A DNA stretch of 9,609 nt from NCBI GenBank assembly GCA_003518745.1, contig DOYB01000141.1, positions 1 to 9,609 on the forward strand, read 5' to 3'. This document shows, one piece after another, positions 1 to 7,162 of this stretch (the stretch's first letter is position 1; each line of letters opens with the position of its first letter). The notes under the pieces are model-generated. The model was given only the letters and a program-made list of their open reading frames with translations. It made no database searches and was not told the DNA's origin. This DNA is from Selenomonas sp. (lineage in GTDB: Bacteria > Bacillota > Negativicutes > Selenomonadales > Selenomonadaceae). The position numbers and the translations under genes are program-made.

Positions 1-208
1 AAGGAGGCTGTCTGCTCTACGGTAAGGGTGACTGAGCCGGGCACCGACGTGAACTTTACGGCATTGCCCAAAATGTTGATCAGTACCTGCTTGAGCTTCA
101 TCTTGTCGCCGATATAGTATGCCTCGGTTTTCCCGATGATTATACACTCAGAGTAATTAGAATTACGCTTACAACTGTAAGAGTGAATTTTGTTCGAATA
201 GAATGCAT
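1..208 (-). pseudogene. Rearranged sensor histidine kinase remnant (start joined to ATPase-domain piece)
   Basis: Two parts of a sensor kinase can be read on the minus strand. From an ATG at 208, behind a good ribosome binding site, the frame gives MHSIRTKFTLTVVSVILITL, a basic start and membrane helix as in kinase N-termini, and stops at 140-142 after 22 codons. In a different frame, from about 139 to the window edge, the sequence reads GKTEAYYIGDKMKLKQVLIN followed by ILGNAVKFTSVPGS, which is the N-box region of a HATPase_c domain. The sensor part, the HisKA domain and the phospho-accepting His are missing between them. A deletion that fused the beginning of the gene to its catalytic domain, out of frame, explains this best. 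The rest of the kinase may continue beyond base 1. Both fragments are seen directly; that they come from one gene is inferred. Confidence 0.75.
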
Positions 209-219
209 CCGAGGGTGCA

Positions 220-226
220 CCTCCTT
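220..226 (-). promoter_or_regulatory. Ribosome binding site of the kinase remnant
   Basis: The minus strand reads AAGGAGG, a perfect Shine-Dalgarno sequence, 11 bases before the ATG at 208. It supports this ATG as the former start of the kinase and means a 22-residue peptide could still be translated. Confidence 0.6.
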
Positions 227-287
227 TATGTCAGCTTCCCGCATCCGAATACTTTTATCTGGAGAAAAAGGATTTGAGGATTTCGTT

Positions 288-427
288 TTATCTCATGCAA
301 TTTAATACTAAGTCAGTTTTCAACACAAGGTGTGCTGTTTCCTGCTTACCGGGGGGATTATGATAAAAAACATCAACGGCTTCAAGCAGCAGTCTGATTG
401 AAAAATCCAGATTCTCTTGGGGATGGG
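288..427 (-). pseudogene. C-terminal remnant, possibly of a LacI-type ligand-binding protein
   Basis: An open frame of about 45 codons without a credible start reads AHPQENLDFSIRLLLEAVDV, then FYHNPPGKQETAHLVLKTDL, and ends at a TAA at 288-290. The pattern of an amphipathic helix, an NPPGKQ turn and a final LVLKTDLV strand resembles the end of LacI-type periplasmic-binding-like sensor domains, which often precede hybrid kinases or GGDEF domains. The resemblance is from memory and weak. It stops 80 bases upstream of the kinase remnant in the same direction, so both may be leftovers of one signalling operon. A second frame is also open across most of the stretch, so the reading is not certain. 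Confidence 0.4.
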
Positions 428-467
428 CTTTATGTTTATTTTTTGAAAAAATGCAAACTGTCTGTGC

Positions 468-526
468 AAAAAAGAGGCTATGAAGATGTGACCTGCTGGT
501 GAGTCACTTTCTTCACAGCCCCTTTT
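468..526 (-). terminator. Rho-independent terminator of the diguanylate cyclase gene
   Basis: The arms 470-492 and 503-526 form a long imperfect hairpin. The inner stem GTGAC/GTCAC is perfect, and the outer part pairs AGGCTATGAAG with the CTTCACAGCC region with few mismatches and one bulge. Read on the minus strand it starts four bases after the TAA of the cyclase gene and ends in six T residues (complement of 468-473). It isolates the cyclase operon from the debris at 1-427. Confidence 0.85.
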
Positions 527-529
527 GCT

Positions 530-2431
530 TTAAAACGGCTCCTGTATCACGAGGGCACAGGAACGATGCTTTTCTTCATCCCAACAAATATTGTAGGTTC
601 TGGCACTTGTTGCCCCACCCCAGTTGTAGAGCATACTCTCCAAATACTCGCTGCCAGACTTTGAAAGATGCGGCACAGGACAATCGCGGCAAGGTTCATC
701 CAGCTTATGGAACCTTTTGTAACATGGCTGATTCACATATATAGTACCTATAGCCTGCCGAATCGTTTGATTAAAGAATACCGGCTCATAGGTTTCCTTA
801 TCCACAACGTATATGAATTCCTGCATATGATCCAGAATATCCCTTAAATGCTGGTTTGACTTCATCAGAAGCTCGTCTGATTCCCTGGAAAGCAGTATAT
901 TCCCGAGCAATACAGAGAATATACTCAATCCCCTAAGCTCCTCATCAGTGAAGTTTCGCGGCGCGCCGCTGGCTTCAAAACAGACACAGCCCATATCCTC
1001 CGTTCCATGAGTTATACGAATGTGGGCAAAGGAACCCAGCCGCAGATACGCCATTGCCTCCTGATACTTCGCATCCACCTCCCTGGTATCATTACATAAT
1101 GACATGACACCATATGAAGAAGGCTGATATTTGGAGAGAATCAGCTCATTACGAAGATTTACAAGCTCCGATGCCTCCTCCGGGCAAACTCCCGGGAGCA
1201 GCGATACCCCATTGGGGCTCAGCCATTCAAATACCGTTGTGTACTTGTTAGATAACTGGCTATAGCGGTCAACTCCGACCCTGTCCAGATTGAACTGCTT
1301 GCCAAACATACCAAGAGTTAGGGAAATTGTGGCATCAGGACTATTGGTTTCGTAAAGGAGCTTGAAAATAAACTCGATCATATTATCCCGAAAAGCCGTT
1401 TGCTGCATATCGGCAGTATCCATAGGGTCGCGGGTATTCGTAACTGAAGCGTTGCCAAACAAACTTGCGTGATAGATGCAGTACTGGTCACGTCCCTTTG
1501 ACTTTGCCTCATACAGCGCACGGTCAGCATGCTGGAATAGCTCCTGATAGGTAGTACCGTGCTCAGGACATAAAGCAACTCCTATGCTGACAGAAAATGG
1601 CAGCTCGTCATCACCACTCTTATAGGTGTGACGAAGAGCGTCACCTAGCTCGGTACAGCGCCTCTCCAATATCTCGACATCAGGCATCTCGCAGAAAAGT
1701 ACCATGAACTCGTCGCCGCCAATACGGCCTATTATATCTGAATGGCGAAACCCCTTGGTTATTGCCATCGCCATGTCTGTGAGCACCGCGTCGCCGAAAA
1801 GATGGCCAAAATTATCATTGATGGCCTTAAAACCATCAGCATCTATAATCAAAAGAGCAGGCTGAGGCATATCGGGGTCAAGCTCACTTAAATATCTCTC
1901 TACCTTGCTCTGCATGGATGGCTTGTTGAGAAGTCCCGTCAATAAATCATGCTCTGCCCTATGCTCCAGACTAAGCTGTGAAAGCTGCTGCGCGTTGATA
2001 TTGCGGATGTAACCGAAGGCTACCACCGGAATGTCGCCATCATAATAGGTCAGCACATTCAAATCCACCCAAAGGTAATCAATGTCTTCACCCTCACCTT
2101 TGCCAGTCTGATGCTTTCCCCGCATGCGAAGCTTGATGGCAGTGTGCTGGGTGCCATCATCATCATGTACATGGCTCATGAATGTGTTGTCCAAATATGT
2201 TTCCATCTGGGGAAGATCCTCCGGATGGATAAGCTTGCTAACCCATAGGGCTGTAGAGGCATGCTCGATATGCTGCGGAAAATCAAAGGGGGTATCATTC
2301 AGTGGATCTGTAAAATCCATTGTATCCGTATCCAGTGCCCACTTGAAATACAAAATATGCTCAAAGCTTTGAAGCCGATGCATGACTTCGTCATTGAATT
2401 CAGTTGGTATGTTAGTGGCTGGGTTCGTCAT
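530..2431 (-). CDS. Diguanylate cyclase with PAS-GGDEF-GAF-PAS architecture
   Basis: A 633-residue protein that should make cyclic di-GMP from two GTP. Residues about 20-150 look like a PAS_3 domain (IHPEDL, then a PAC-like WVDLNVLTYYDG...FGYIRNI). The GGDEF domain follows at about 155-320: DLLTGLLNK, IDADGFKAINDNFGH, RIGGDEF (GGDEF at 238-242) and SIGVA. An RxxD pair (R229, D232) lies five residues before GGDEF and matches the product-inhibition I-site. Residues about 345-530 look like a GAF domain. The last about 100 residues form a second PAS with a CYKRFHKLDEPCRDCP cysteine motif. No membrane helices are evident, so it is probably cytosolic. The ATG at 2431 is chosen because GGAAGG lies eight bases upstream; an in-frame ATG at 2476 has no such site. 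It lies 89 bases behind the STAS gene. The cyclase call is firm; the PAS and GAF limits are estimates. Confidence 0.9.
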   Translation of the reverse strand: MTNPATNIPTEFNDEVMHRLQSFEHILYFKWALDTDTMDFTDPLNDTPFDFPQHIEHASTALWVSKLIHPEDLPQMETYLDNTFMSHVHDDDGTQHTAIKLRMRGKHQTGKGEGEDIDYLWVDLNVLTYYDGDIPVVAFGYIRNINAQQLSQLSLEHRAEHDLLTGLLNKPSMQSKVERYLSELDPDMPQPALLIIDADGFKAINDNFGHLFGDAVLTDMAMAITKGFRHSDIIGRIGGDEFMVLFCEMPDVEILERRCTELGDALRHTYKSGDDELPFSVSIGVALCPEHGTTYQELFQHADRALYEAKSKGRDQYCIYHASLFGNASVTNTRDPMDTADMQQTAFRDNMIEFIFKLLYETNSPDATISLTLGMFGKQFNLDRVGVDRYSQLSNKYTTVFEWLSPNGVSLLPGVCPEEASELVNLRNELILSKYQPSSYGVMSLCNDTREVDAKYQEAMAYLRLGSFAHIRITHGTEDMGCVCFEASGAPRNFTDEELRGLSIFSVLLGNILLSRESDELLMKSNQHLRDILDHMQEFIYVVDKETYEPVFFNQTIRQAIGTIYVNQPCYKRFHKLDEPCRDCPVPHLSKSGSEYLESMLYNWGGATSARTYNICWDEEKHRSCALVIQEPF

Positions 2432-2520
2432 AGCAGAATCCTTCCAATCAAAAATAACACATCTATCATATAGCAATTATGGCAATACGCATAATTCAAA
2501 ACACAATACGACTTAAGCCT

Positions 2521-2859
2521 TTATTTTTCCAGTTCCTTCAGGGAGCCCCTTGTATTCAGCATCGTATTCATACCGCTGTCATCCAGCACGTTTTTTACGA
2601 TACTTGATGGGCTCGCCACGGTGAACTCCTTGCCTTCCTTCCGGGATATCTTTATGAGGCGCACCAAAACCCGCAGCCCTGCACTGGAAAGATAGTCCAC
2701 AGAAGACATATCAAGGACAAGCTTATCGTTCCGGTTCATGAGTTCTTCGCCCATTTCACAAGCAGTCTCACAGGTCTGTCTATCAAGCCGTCCGTGTATC
2801 TTCCAAACTGCCCATCCATTCACGTCCTCCAGGCGCTCTTGAAAAAATGGTGTTGCCAT
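2521..2859 (-). CDS. STAS-domain anti-sigma-factor antagonist (SpoIIAA/RsbV type)
   Basis: A single-domain STAS protein of 112 residues, the usual size of SpoIIAA/RsbV antagonists. The core reads VWKIHGRLDRQT (strand and turn), KLVLDMSSVDYLSSAGLRVL (central strand and phosphorylation loop) and KEFTVASPSSIVKNVLDDSG. In B. subtilis SpoIIAA the phosphorylated Ser58 follows an Asp in DSSG; the aligned residue here is S59 in LSSAG, so the phospho-acceptor is present. Such proteins are switched by a cognate serine kinase and PP2C phosphatase and bind an anti-sigma factor, but no partner is encoded in the window. It is the first gene of a probable operon with the diguanylate cyclase downstream. The ATG follows AGGGGAG at a spacing of about 10 bases. 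Family assignment is firm; the partner is unknown. Confidence 0.9.
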   Translation of the reverse strand: MATPFFQERLEDVNGWAVWKIHGRLDRQTCETACEMGEELMNRNDKLVLDMSSVDYLSSAGLRVLVRLIKISRKEGKEFTVASPSSIVKNVLDDSGMNTMLNTRGSLKELEK

Positions 2860-2935
2860 CGAATACTACTCCCCTTCTATGGTGATGTTGCCAATTCACG
2901 AGCACATTCTCTTCGCACGAGCTTTACCTACACTT

Positions 2936-2965
2936 ATTCTACATAAGTCATGCTAAAACCTTCAA
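2936..2965 (-). promoter_or_regulatory. Candidate sigma-A promoter of the STAS-cyclase operon
   Basis: On the minus strand TTGAAG (complement of 2960-2965) and TAGAAT (complement of 2936-2941) are separated by 18 bases. The start of transcription would fall near 2929, giving a leader of about 70 bases before the STAS start at 2859. The match is good but not perfect. Confidence 0.5.
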
Positions 2966-2993
2966 GGAAAACAAAAAAAGCATATGTATGCTT

Positions 2994-3070
2994 GGAAGCC
3001 GCCTAATACACCGCTTCGCTCTCCCTCGCTCGCGTACTTCCCCATCAAAACAGTTCCCTCTTAGGGGAAG
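2994..3070. repeat. Possible intergenic repeat element
   Basis: This noncoding stretch differs from its surroundings. It holds a strongly strand-biased C/T run (3012-3043: CGCTTCGCTCTCCCTCGCTC and on) with short CGCT/CGCG units, bounded by CTTCCCC at 3037-3043 and GGGGAAG at 3064-3070. Inside lies a smaller hairpin, TTCCC/GGGAA (3054-3058 with 3065-3069). Read on the minus strand, GCGAGCGAGGGAGAGCGAAG resembles the dispersed intergenic repeats I recall from Selenomonas-type genomes. Only one copy is visible here, so its repetitive nature is an inference. Confidence 0.35.
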
Positions 3071-3127
3071 ACTTTTGAGAATATTGTGTGATTTGTGAAG
3101 CAGACGCGCATTATTCCCATTTTTTCC

Positions 3128-3156
3128 TTGGCAAAGCTACCGCATTTCGATATAAT
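3128..3156 (+). promoter_or_regulatory. Strong sigma-A promoter of the vanW-brnQ unit
   Basis: TTGGCA (3128-3133) and a perfect TATAAT (3151-3156) are separated by exactly 17 bases. Transcription would start near 3163, about 27 bases before the ATG at 3190. This decides the VanW start, because the upstream in-frame ATG at 3088 would lie outside the message. Confidence 0.8.
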
Positions 3157-3189
3157 GTATCTCAGTATTTTTTGAATCGGAGTGGGGTC

Positions 3190-4422
3190 ATGAGTACGTC
3201 CATTACAAGGAAATCTATCATTATCGTATTTATAACATTCACTTGCCTGCTCACTCTCACAGTGATGGGGGTTTCCCTCTATGTCAGCAGCAGTAATCGG
3301 ATAGCCTATGGAGTAATAGCCGAAAACTGCCGTTTGGATGGTATGACCAAACAAGACGCTGAAAAGTTTTTTGAGGAAGCAGGAAGACTTAAGCTGGCGC
3401 ACAAATCCATACACCTTACATATGGTTCTCAGGATTGGTATATTTCGCCTGACGAGATTGGGATGACAGCCAATGCAAGCAATGCGGCTGAAGCTGCTTA
3501 TGCCATTGGACGAAGTGAACTAAATCCTATCCGCAACCTTATCGTGCGGTATGAGTGCGCAAAGGAAGGCCATTACATTGAAATGGATGCCAGCTACGAC
3601 GAATCCCTGTTAATGGCAAAGCTGGACGCCATTGCTGCTGAATTACACCAAGATCCGGTCAATGCATATTGTCTTTTGAATTCTGACGGTTCCATCACTA
3701 AAATCGCGGGAATATCGGGAAGAACCCTTGACGGGAAGGCGCTGGCCGACACTCTGGCTCCCGCGTTGAAGAAATTCGATTTTACTTCAGTGGAGCTTTC
3801 CCCCAGTGAACAACCACCCTCTGTAAGAACTGAAGATATTGTAAATATCAACTCAATCCTCGCCTCGTACTCCACCTCTTTTTATCCCGGAGACAGGGGA
3901 AGAAACATAGAGCTGGCAGCCGAGAAGCTGGATGGCGTACTGGTACGAAGCGGAAGCAATTTTTCCTTCAACGACGTAGTGGGGGAAAGAACTGCCAGTG
4001 CCGGTTATAGGGAGGCCGGTGTTATTATTGACGGGCGTCTGGAGGATGGTATCGGCGGCGGTGTCTGCCAAGTGAGCTCTACCCTTTACAATGCCGTATT
4101 ATTGGCCGGTCTTGATTCCACGGAACGAACCGCGCATTTTTCCCCTTCCTCATACTGTCCCGCCGGACGGGATGCTACCGTGTCCTATGGACTGCTGGAT
4201 TTTCAGTTCTATAATCCACTGCCTAATAATGTTTATCTCGTTTCGGAAACCAGCGGTACTGAGCTTACGATTTACGTGCTTGGCAATTGGGGCGACCTAA
4301 ACGGCAATACAATCACTCTTGAAACTGAAGGAAACCGTATGTCTCCATCCGTATACCGTGTATATACCCGCAACGGAAATGTCGTAGAACGCGAGTTCCT
4401 GCATACCGACGACTATTCTTAA
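3190..4422 (+). CDS. VanW/YoaR-family membrane-anchored protein
   Basis: A 410-residue envelope protein of the VanW/YoaR family. One N-terminal membrane helix (about residues 9-32) follows a short basic start; the rest should lie outside the membrane. Residues about 40-200 match the peptidoglycan-binding type-4 region often found in these proteins. The VanW domain covers about 226-365, with FYPGDRGRNIELAAEKLDGV, FSFNDVVGERT and the hallmark GGGVCQVSSTLYNA (289-302). The tail includes MSPSVYRVYTRNG, also usual in the family. VanW was named from a glycopeptide-resistance cluster, but no other van gene is present, so a resistance role is not supported; a general link to the cell wall is likely. 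The start at 3190 has GGAG seven bases upstream and fits the promoter. The brnQ gene begins 39 bases later with no terminator between. Biochemical function is unknown. Confidence 0.9.
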   Translation: MSTSITRKSIIIVFITFTCLLTLTVMGVSLYVSSSNRIAYGVIAENCRLDGMTKQDAEKFFEEAGRLKLAHKSIHLTYGSQDWYISPDEIGMTANASNAAEAAYAIGRSELNPIRNLIVRYECAKEGHYIEMDASYDESLLMAKLDAIAAELHQDPVNAYCLLNSDGSITKIAGISGRTLDGKALADTLAPALKKFDFTSVELSPSEQPPSVRTEDIVNINSILASYSTSFYPGDRGRNIELAAEKLDGVLVRSGSNFSFNDVVGERTASAGYREAGVIIDGRLEDGIGGGVCQVSSTLYNAVLLAGLDSTERTAHFSPSSYCPAGRDATVSYGLLDFQFYNPLPNNVYLVSETSGTELTIYVLGNWGDLNGNTITLETEGNRMSPSVYRVYTRNGNVVEREFLHTDDYS

Positions 4423-4461
4423 TCCGTTTTTTTAGAAAAATATGTAAGGGAAGCTAGTATT

Positions 4462-5820
4462 ATGAATCAATGGAAATTTTCGGATACCTTTGTCATTGGA
4501 TTAATGATGTTCTCTATTTTTTTTGGGGCGGGCAATCTGATTTTCCCTGCCGCGCTTGGGCAGGCAGCAGGGCATAATGTCGTGCCTGCCATAGCCGGTT
4601 TCCTGCTTACAGGCATTGGACTTCCTTTTCTGGGTATTGTTGCCATAGCTCTGCAGGGTGGCCGCTATACTGAATTCATTTCCGATAAGGTGCATCCAAA
4701 ATTTGCTATTATCCTTCTCTCTATACTATATCTGACCATCGGCCCCCTCTTTGCGGTCCCACGCACAGGCGCGGTTTCCTTTGAAATCGGCATCCGCCCT
4801 TTTCTGGGTGAGGACAATGTGATTTTGGGACAGGCCGTCTATACAGGAATCTTTTTTCTCTTAACATACATTCTTGCGCTCAACCCCAGTAAATTAGTCG
4901 GCCGTATAGGAAAACTCCTGACTCCTATTTTGCTGACATTCCTCGCGGTACTGTTCAGCAGGGCCTTTTCCTCCCCCCTTGGAGATATAATGACAGCGAC
5001 AGGTCCGTATATAGAGGCTCCCTTTGCCCAGGGCTTCCAAGATGGTTATCTTACCATGGATCTCCTGGCCTCCCTGGCTGTAGGCTCACTTGTTGTAAAT
5101 GCCATACGCATAAAGGGGGTCAAGGATCAGCTTAAAATCAGCAGGATATGTATTACCGGCGGACTTCTGGCTGTTTCCTTCATGGCAGTCATTTACATAT
5201 CACTGGCATACATAGGCGCGACAAGCGCCTCCGTACTTGGTCACTCTGAAAACGGCGGCGCACTCCTTGCTGAATCGGCTAAGCTCTTCTTTGGAACCTC
5301 CGGGAGCATAATTCTCGCCGTCATAATTGCCTTTGCCTGTCTTACGACTAGCTGTGGAATGGTCTCTGCATGCTCATGGTTCTTCAACAAAACTACGAAT
5401 CAGCGCGTATCCTACGATCGTATCGTATTGTACAGCTCTATCTTCGCCTTTGTATTTTCAAATGTAGGACTCACAGAGCTCATAAGCATCTCTGTCCCCT
5501 TCCTGGTGGCGATTTATCCCAATGTAATCGTGCTGGTTCTAATATCCCTTTTTGCGCGCTTTATCGGAAATCGCAAATCCGTTTACCGATGCGCCATAGC
5601 ATGTGTCATCCCCTTCTGCATCCTTGACGGGCTCCACGCTGCCGGTTTCCGGCTTCACACTTTAGACACCCTTCTGGGGCAGTATATCCCCTTCTACGAA
5701 ATCATGCTGGGCTGGTTCATGCCTGCTTTGATTGGAATTTTGATTGGGTATCTGCTTTCCCACTCCGCCAAGGATAACAAGGTTCCTTCCATCCGCATGA
5801 AGGATTTATTTGAAAAATAA
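4462..5820 (+). CDS. brnQ: Branched-chain amino acid:cation symporter (LIVCS family)
   Basis: A very hydrophobic 452-residue permease of normal family length with about 12 membrane segments. The N-terminal signature MMFSIFFGAGNLIFPAALGQ is typical of BrnQ transporters, which take up leucine, isoleucine and valine with sodium or protons. Further family-like stretches are ILALNPSKLVGRIGKLLTPI and, in the second half, FACLTTSCGMVSACSWFF. The ATG at 4462 has AAGGGA about 11 bases upstream and gives the expected N-terminus just before the first helix. It follows the VanW-family gene after 39 bases and probably shares its promoter. I see no T-box, leucine leader or other amino-acid sensor before it. 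No clear terminator follows; the next gene has its own promoter. The transport family is firm; the exact substrate preference is inferred. Confidence 0.93.
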   Translation: MNQWKFSDTFVIGLMMFSIFFGAGNLIFPAALGQAAGHNVVPAIAGFLLTGIGLPFLGIVAIALQGGRYTEFISDKVHPKFAIILLSILYLTIGPLFAVPRTGAVSFEIGIRPFLGEDNVILGQAVYTGIFFLLTYILALNPSKLVGRIGKLLTPILLTFLAVLFSRAFSSPLGDIMTATGPYIEAPFAQGFQDGYLTMDLLASLAVGSLVVNAIRIKGVKDQLKISRICITGGLLAVSFMAVIYISLAYIGATSASVLGHSENGGALLAESAKLFFGTSGSIILAVIIAFACLTTSCGMVSACSWFFNKTTNQRVSYDRIVLYSSIFAFVFSNVGLTELISISVPFLVAIYPNVIVLVLISLFARFIGNRKSVYRCAIACVIPFCILDGLHAAGFRLHTLDTLLGQYIPFYEIMLGWFMPALIGILIGYLLSHSAKDNKVPSIRMKDLFEK

Positions 5821-5850
5821 GAATTTGTTCACTCCCCCTTCGTTACCGAA

Positions 5851-5878
5851 TTGAAGAAATTCAAAAATATGATATAAT
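5851..5878 (+). promoter_or_regulatory. Sigma-A promoter of hydF
   Basis: TTGAAG (5851-5856) and a perfect TATAAT (5873-5878) are spaced by 16 bases; shifting the -35 one base gives 17. Transcription would start near 5885, about 33 bases before the hydF ATG. The -35 overlaps an inverted repeat, TTGAA-gaaa-TTCAA (5851-5864), that could be an operator. Confidence 0.7.
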
Positions 5879-5917
5879 GAATATTAAGTGAATTCTGTGA
5901 GGAAGGAGTGATGATTG

Positions 5918-7120
5918 ATGTCTCTTGCTGAAACCCCACGCGCCAATCGGCTGCAAATCGGCTTGTTCGGCCGACGCAACAGCGGCAAGTCAGCGCTTGT
6001 GAACGCGCTTACCGGGCAGGATGTGGTGCTTGTGTCAGATGTGGCAGGAACTACCACCGATCCCGTATATAAAGCTATGGAGATTCAAGGGCTAGGGCCC
6101 ATTACCTTTGTTGATACGGCAGGCTTCGACGATACCGGAAGTCTGGGTGAACAAAGGGTAAGAAAAACTGAGGAAGCCGCCGCGGGCATAGACATTGCCC
6201 TAATGCTCTTTGCCAATGATTCGATGGATTTGGAACTGGCATGGATGAACCGCCTGAAGAAAACCGGAACCAACGTGATTCCGGTCATAAGCATGGTTGA
6301 CCGGCTCCCGGACGGTGGAAAGGCTTTGGCTGCCGCGGTACGCGAAGCATCAGGAAAAAGACCTGTATGCGTAAGTTCGCGGGAACATATCGGACTTGAT
6401 GACCTTCATGAAGAAATCATTCGTTCTATGCCTGAGGACTATGAGGCTCCAAGCATAACCGGCAGCCTTTGTTCCAAAGGAGATGTTGTCCTTCTGGTTA
6501 TGCCGCAGGATAAGCAGGCCCCCAAAGGGCGCTTGATTCTGCCCCAGGTTCAGACCATACGTGAGCTTCTGGACAAGGGCTGTACTGTCATCTCCTGTAC
6601 GACTGAAGGAATGTCAGGGGCCTTGGAGAAACTGACGGCTCCCCCAAAACTCATAATCACCGACTCTCAGGTTTTTCCGGAGGTTTCCGCCCTTAAGCCG
6701 TCCGCGAGTCTCCTCACCTCTTTTTCTGTACTGTTTGCGGCCTACAAGGGTGATATCGCGTACTTCAGGGATTCTGTGAAGCAGCTGGAGCACCTTCCCG
6801 CTAACGGCAGGATTCTTATAGCAGAGGCCTGCACACATCGCCCTATACAGGAGGATATAGGACGTGTCAAACTTCCGCGTCTCCTGCGTAAGCGCTTCGG
6901 AGACGGTCTTTCCATAGATATAACCTCCGGACGTGATTTCCCCAAAGAGCTTTCGGGCTATGACTTCATCATCCACTGCGGTTCTTGTATGTTCAATCGC
7001 CGTTATGTGATGAGCAGGGTTGCCGCGGCAAAAGCACAAGGGGTTCCAATGTCAAATTACGGCGTGACTCTGGCATGGCTTTCGGGTATACTGGATTCCG
7101 TGGCATTTCCGTCGAGGTAA
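5918..7120 (+). CDS. hydF: [FeFe]-hydrogenase maturation GTPase HydF
   Basis: A 400-residue scaffold protein that assembles the di-iron subcluster of [FeFe]-hydrogenase with HydE and HydG and hands it to the hydrogenase. The N-terminal GTPase domain shows G1 GRRNSGKS (18-25), G2 GTTTDP (44-49), G3 DTAG (66-69) and a G5-like CVSSRE (151-156). G4, normally NKxD, is SMVD (125-128): the Asp is kept, but Asn and Lys are replaced. The C-terminal cluster-binding motif is complete: CTH at 305-307, then HCGSC at 353-357 (C305, H307, H353, C354 and C357), spacing x45. Length and domain order are normal. The ATG at 5918 has GGAAGGAG nine bases upstream; a TTG one codon earlier is a less likely start. 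The next gene begins 42 bases downstream. hydE, hydG and the hydrogenase must be elsewhere if the pathway is complete. Confidence 0.95.
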   Translation: MSLAETPRANRLQIGLFGRRNSGKSALVNALTGQDVVLVSDVAGTTTDPVYKAMEIQGLGPITFVDTAGFDDTGSLGEQRVRKTEEAAAGIDIALMLFANDSMDLELAWMNRLKKTGTNVIPVISMVDRLPDGGKALAAAVREASGKRPVCVSSREHIGLDDLHEEIIRSMPEDYEAPSITGSLCSKGDVVLLVMPQDKQAPKGRLILPQVQTIRELLDKGCTVISCTTEGMSGALEKLTAPPKLIITDSQVFPEVSALKPSASLLTSFSVLFAAYKGDIAYFRDSVKQLEHLPANGRILIAEACTHRPIQEDIGRVKLPRLLRKRFGDGLSIDITSGRDFPKELSGYDFIIHCGSCMFNRRYVMSRVAAAKAQGVPMSNYGVTLAWLSGILDSVAFPSR

Positions 7121-7150
7121 AATATTATTGATGTCAACGCATACATAATT

Positions 7151-7157
7151 GAGGTGA
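7151..7157 (+). promoter_or_regulatory. Ribosome binding site that decides a TTG start
   Basis: GAGGTGA lies about six bases before TTG at 7163. A GTG start at 7154 would be within this site and would have no Shine-Dalgarno sequence of its own. The TTG start also gives a normal signal peptide beginning MKRF. Confidence 0.65.
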
Positions 7158-7162
7158 GCCCA

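Noticed and set aside
499..744. Plus-strand open frame of 81 codons over the cyclase terminator and 3' end.
   Set aside because: It is antisense to the terminator and a well-conserved PAS domain and has a composition unlike a real protein.
2432..2476. Start of the diguanylate cyclase at the upstream ATG at 2476.
   Set aside because: No Shine-Dalgarno precedes it, while GGAAGG stands eight bases before the ATG at 2431.
3088..3189. Longer N-terminus for the VanW-family protein from an ATG at 3088.
   Set aside because: The TTGGCA-17-TATAAT promoter at 3128-3156 lies inside this extension, and the ATG at 3190 has a ribosome binding site and gives a normal membrane anchor.
3190..4422. A vancomycin-resistance locus, suggested by the VanW-family gene.
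   Set aside because: No vanA/B ligase, vanH, vanX or vanRS gene is present; VanW/YoaR proteins are common in Firmicutes without resistance.
6614..7039. Minus-strand open frame of 141 codons inside hydF.
   Set aside because: It is an antisense frame of the conserved HydF C-terminal half, with no recognisable domain or start signal.
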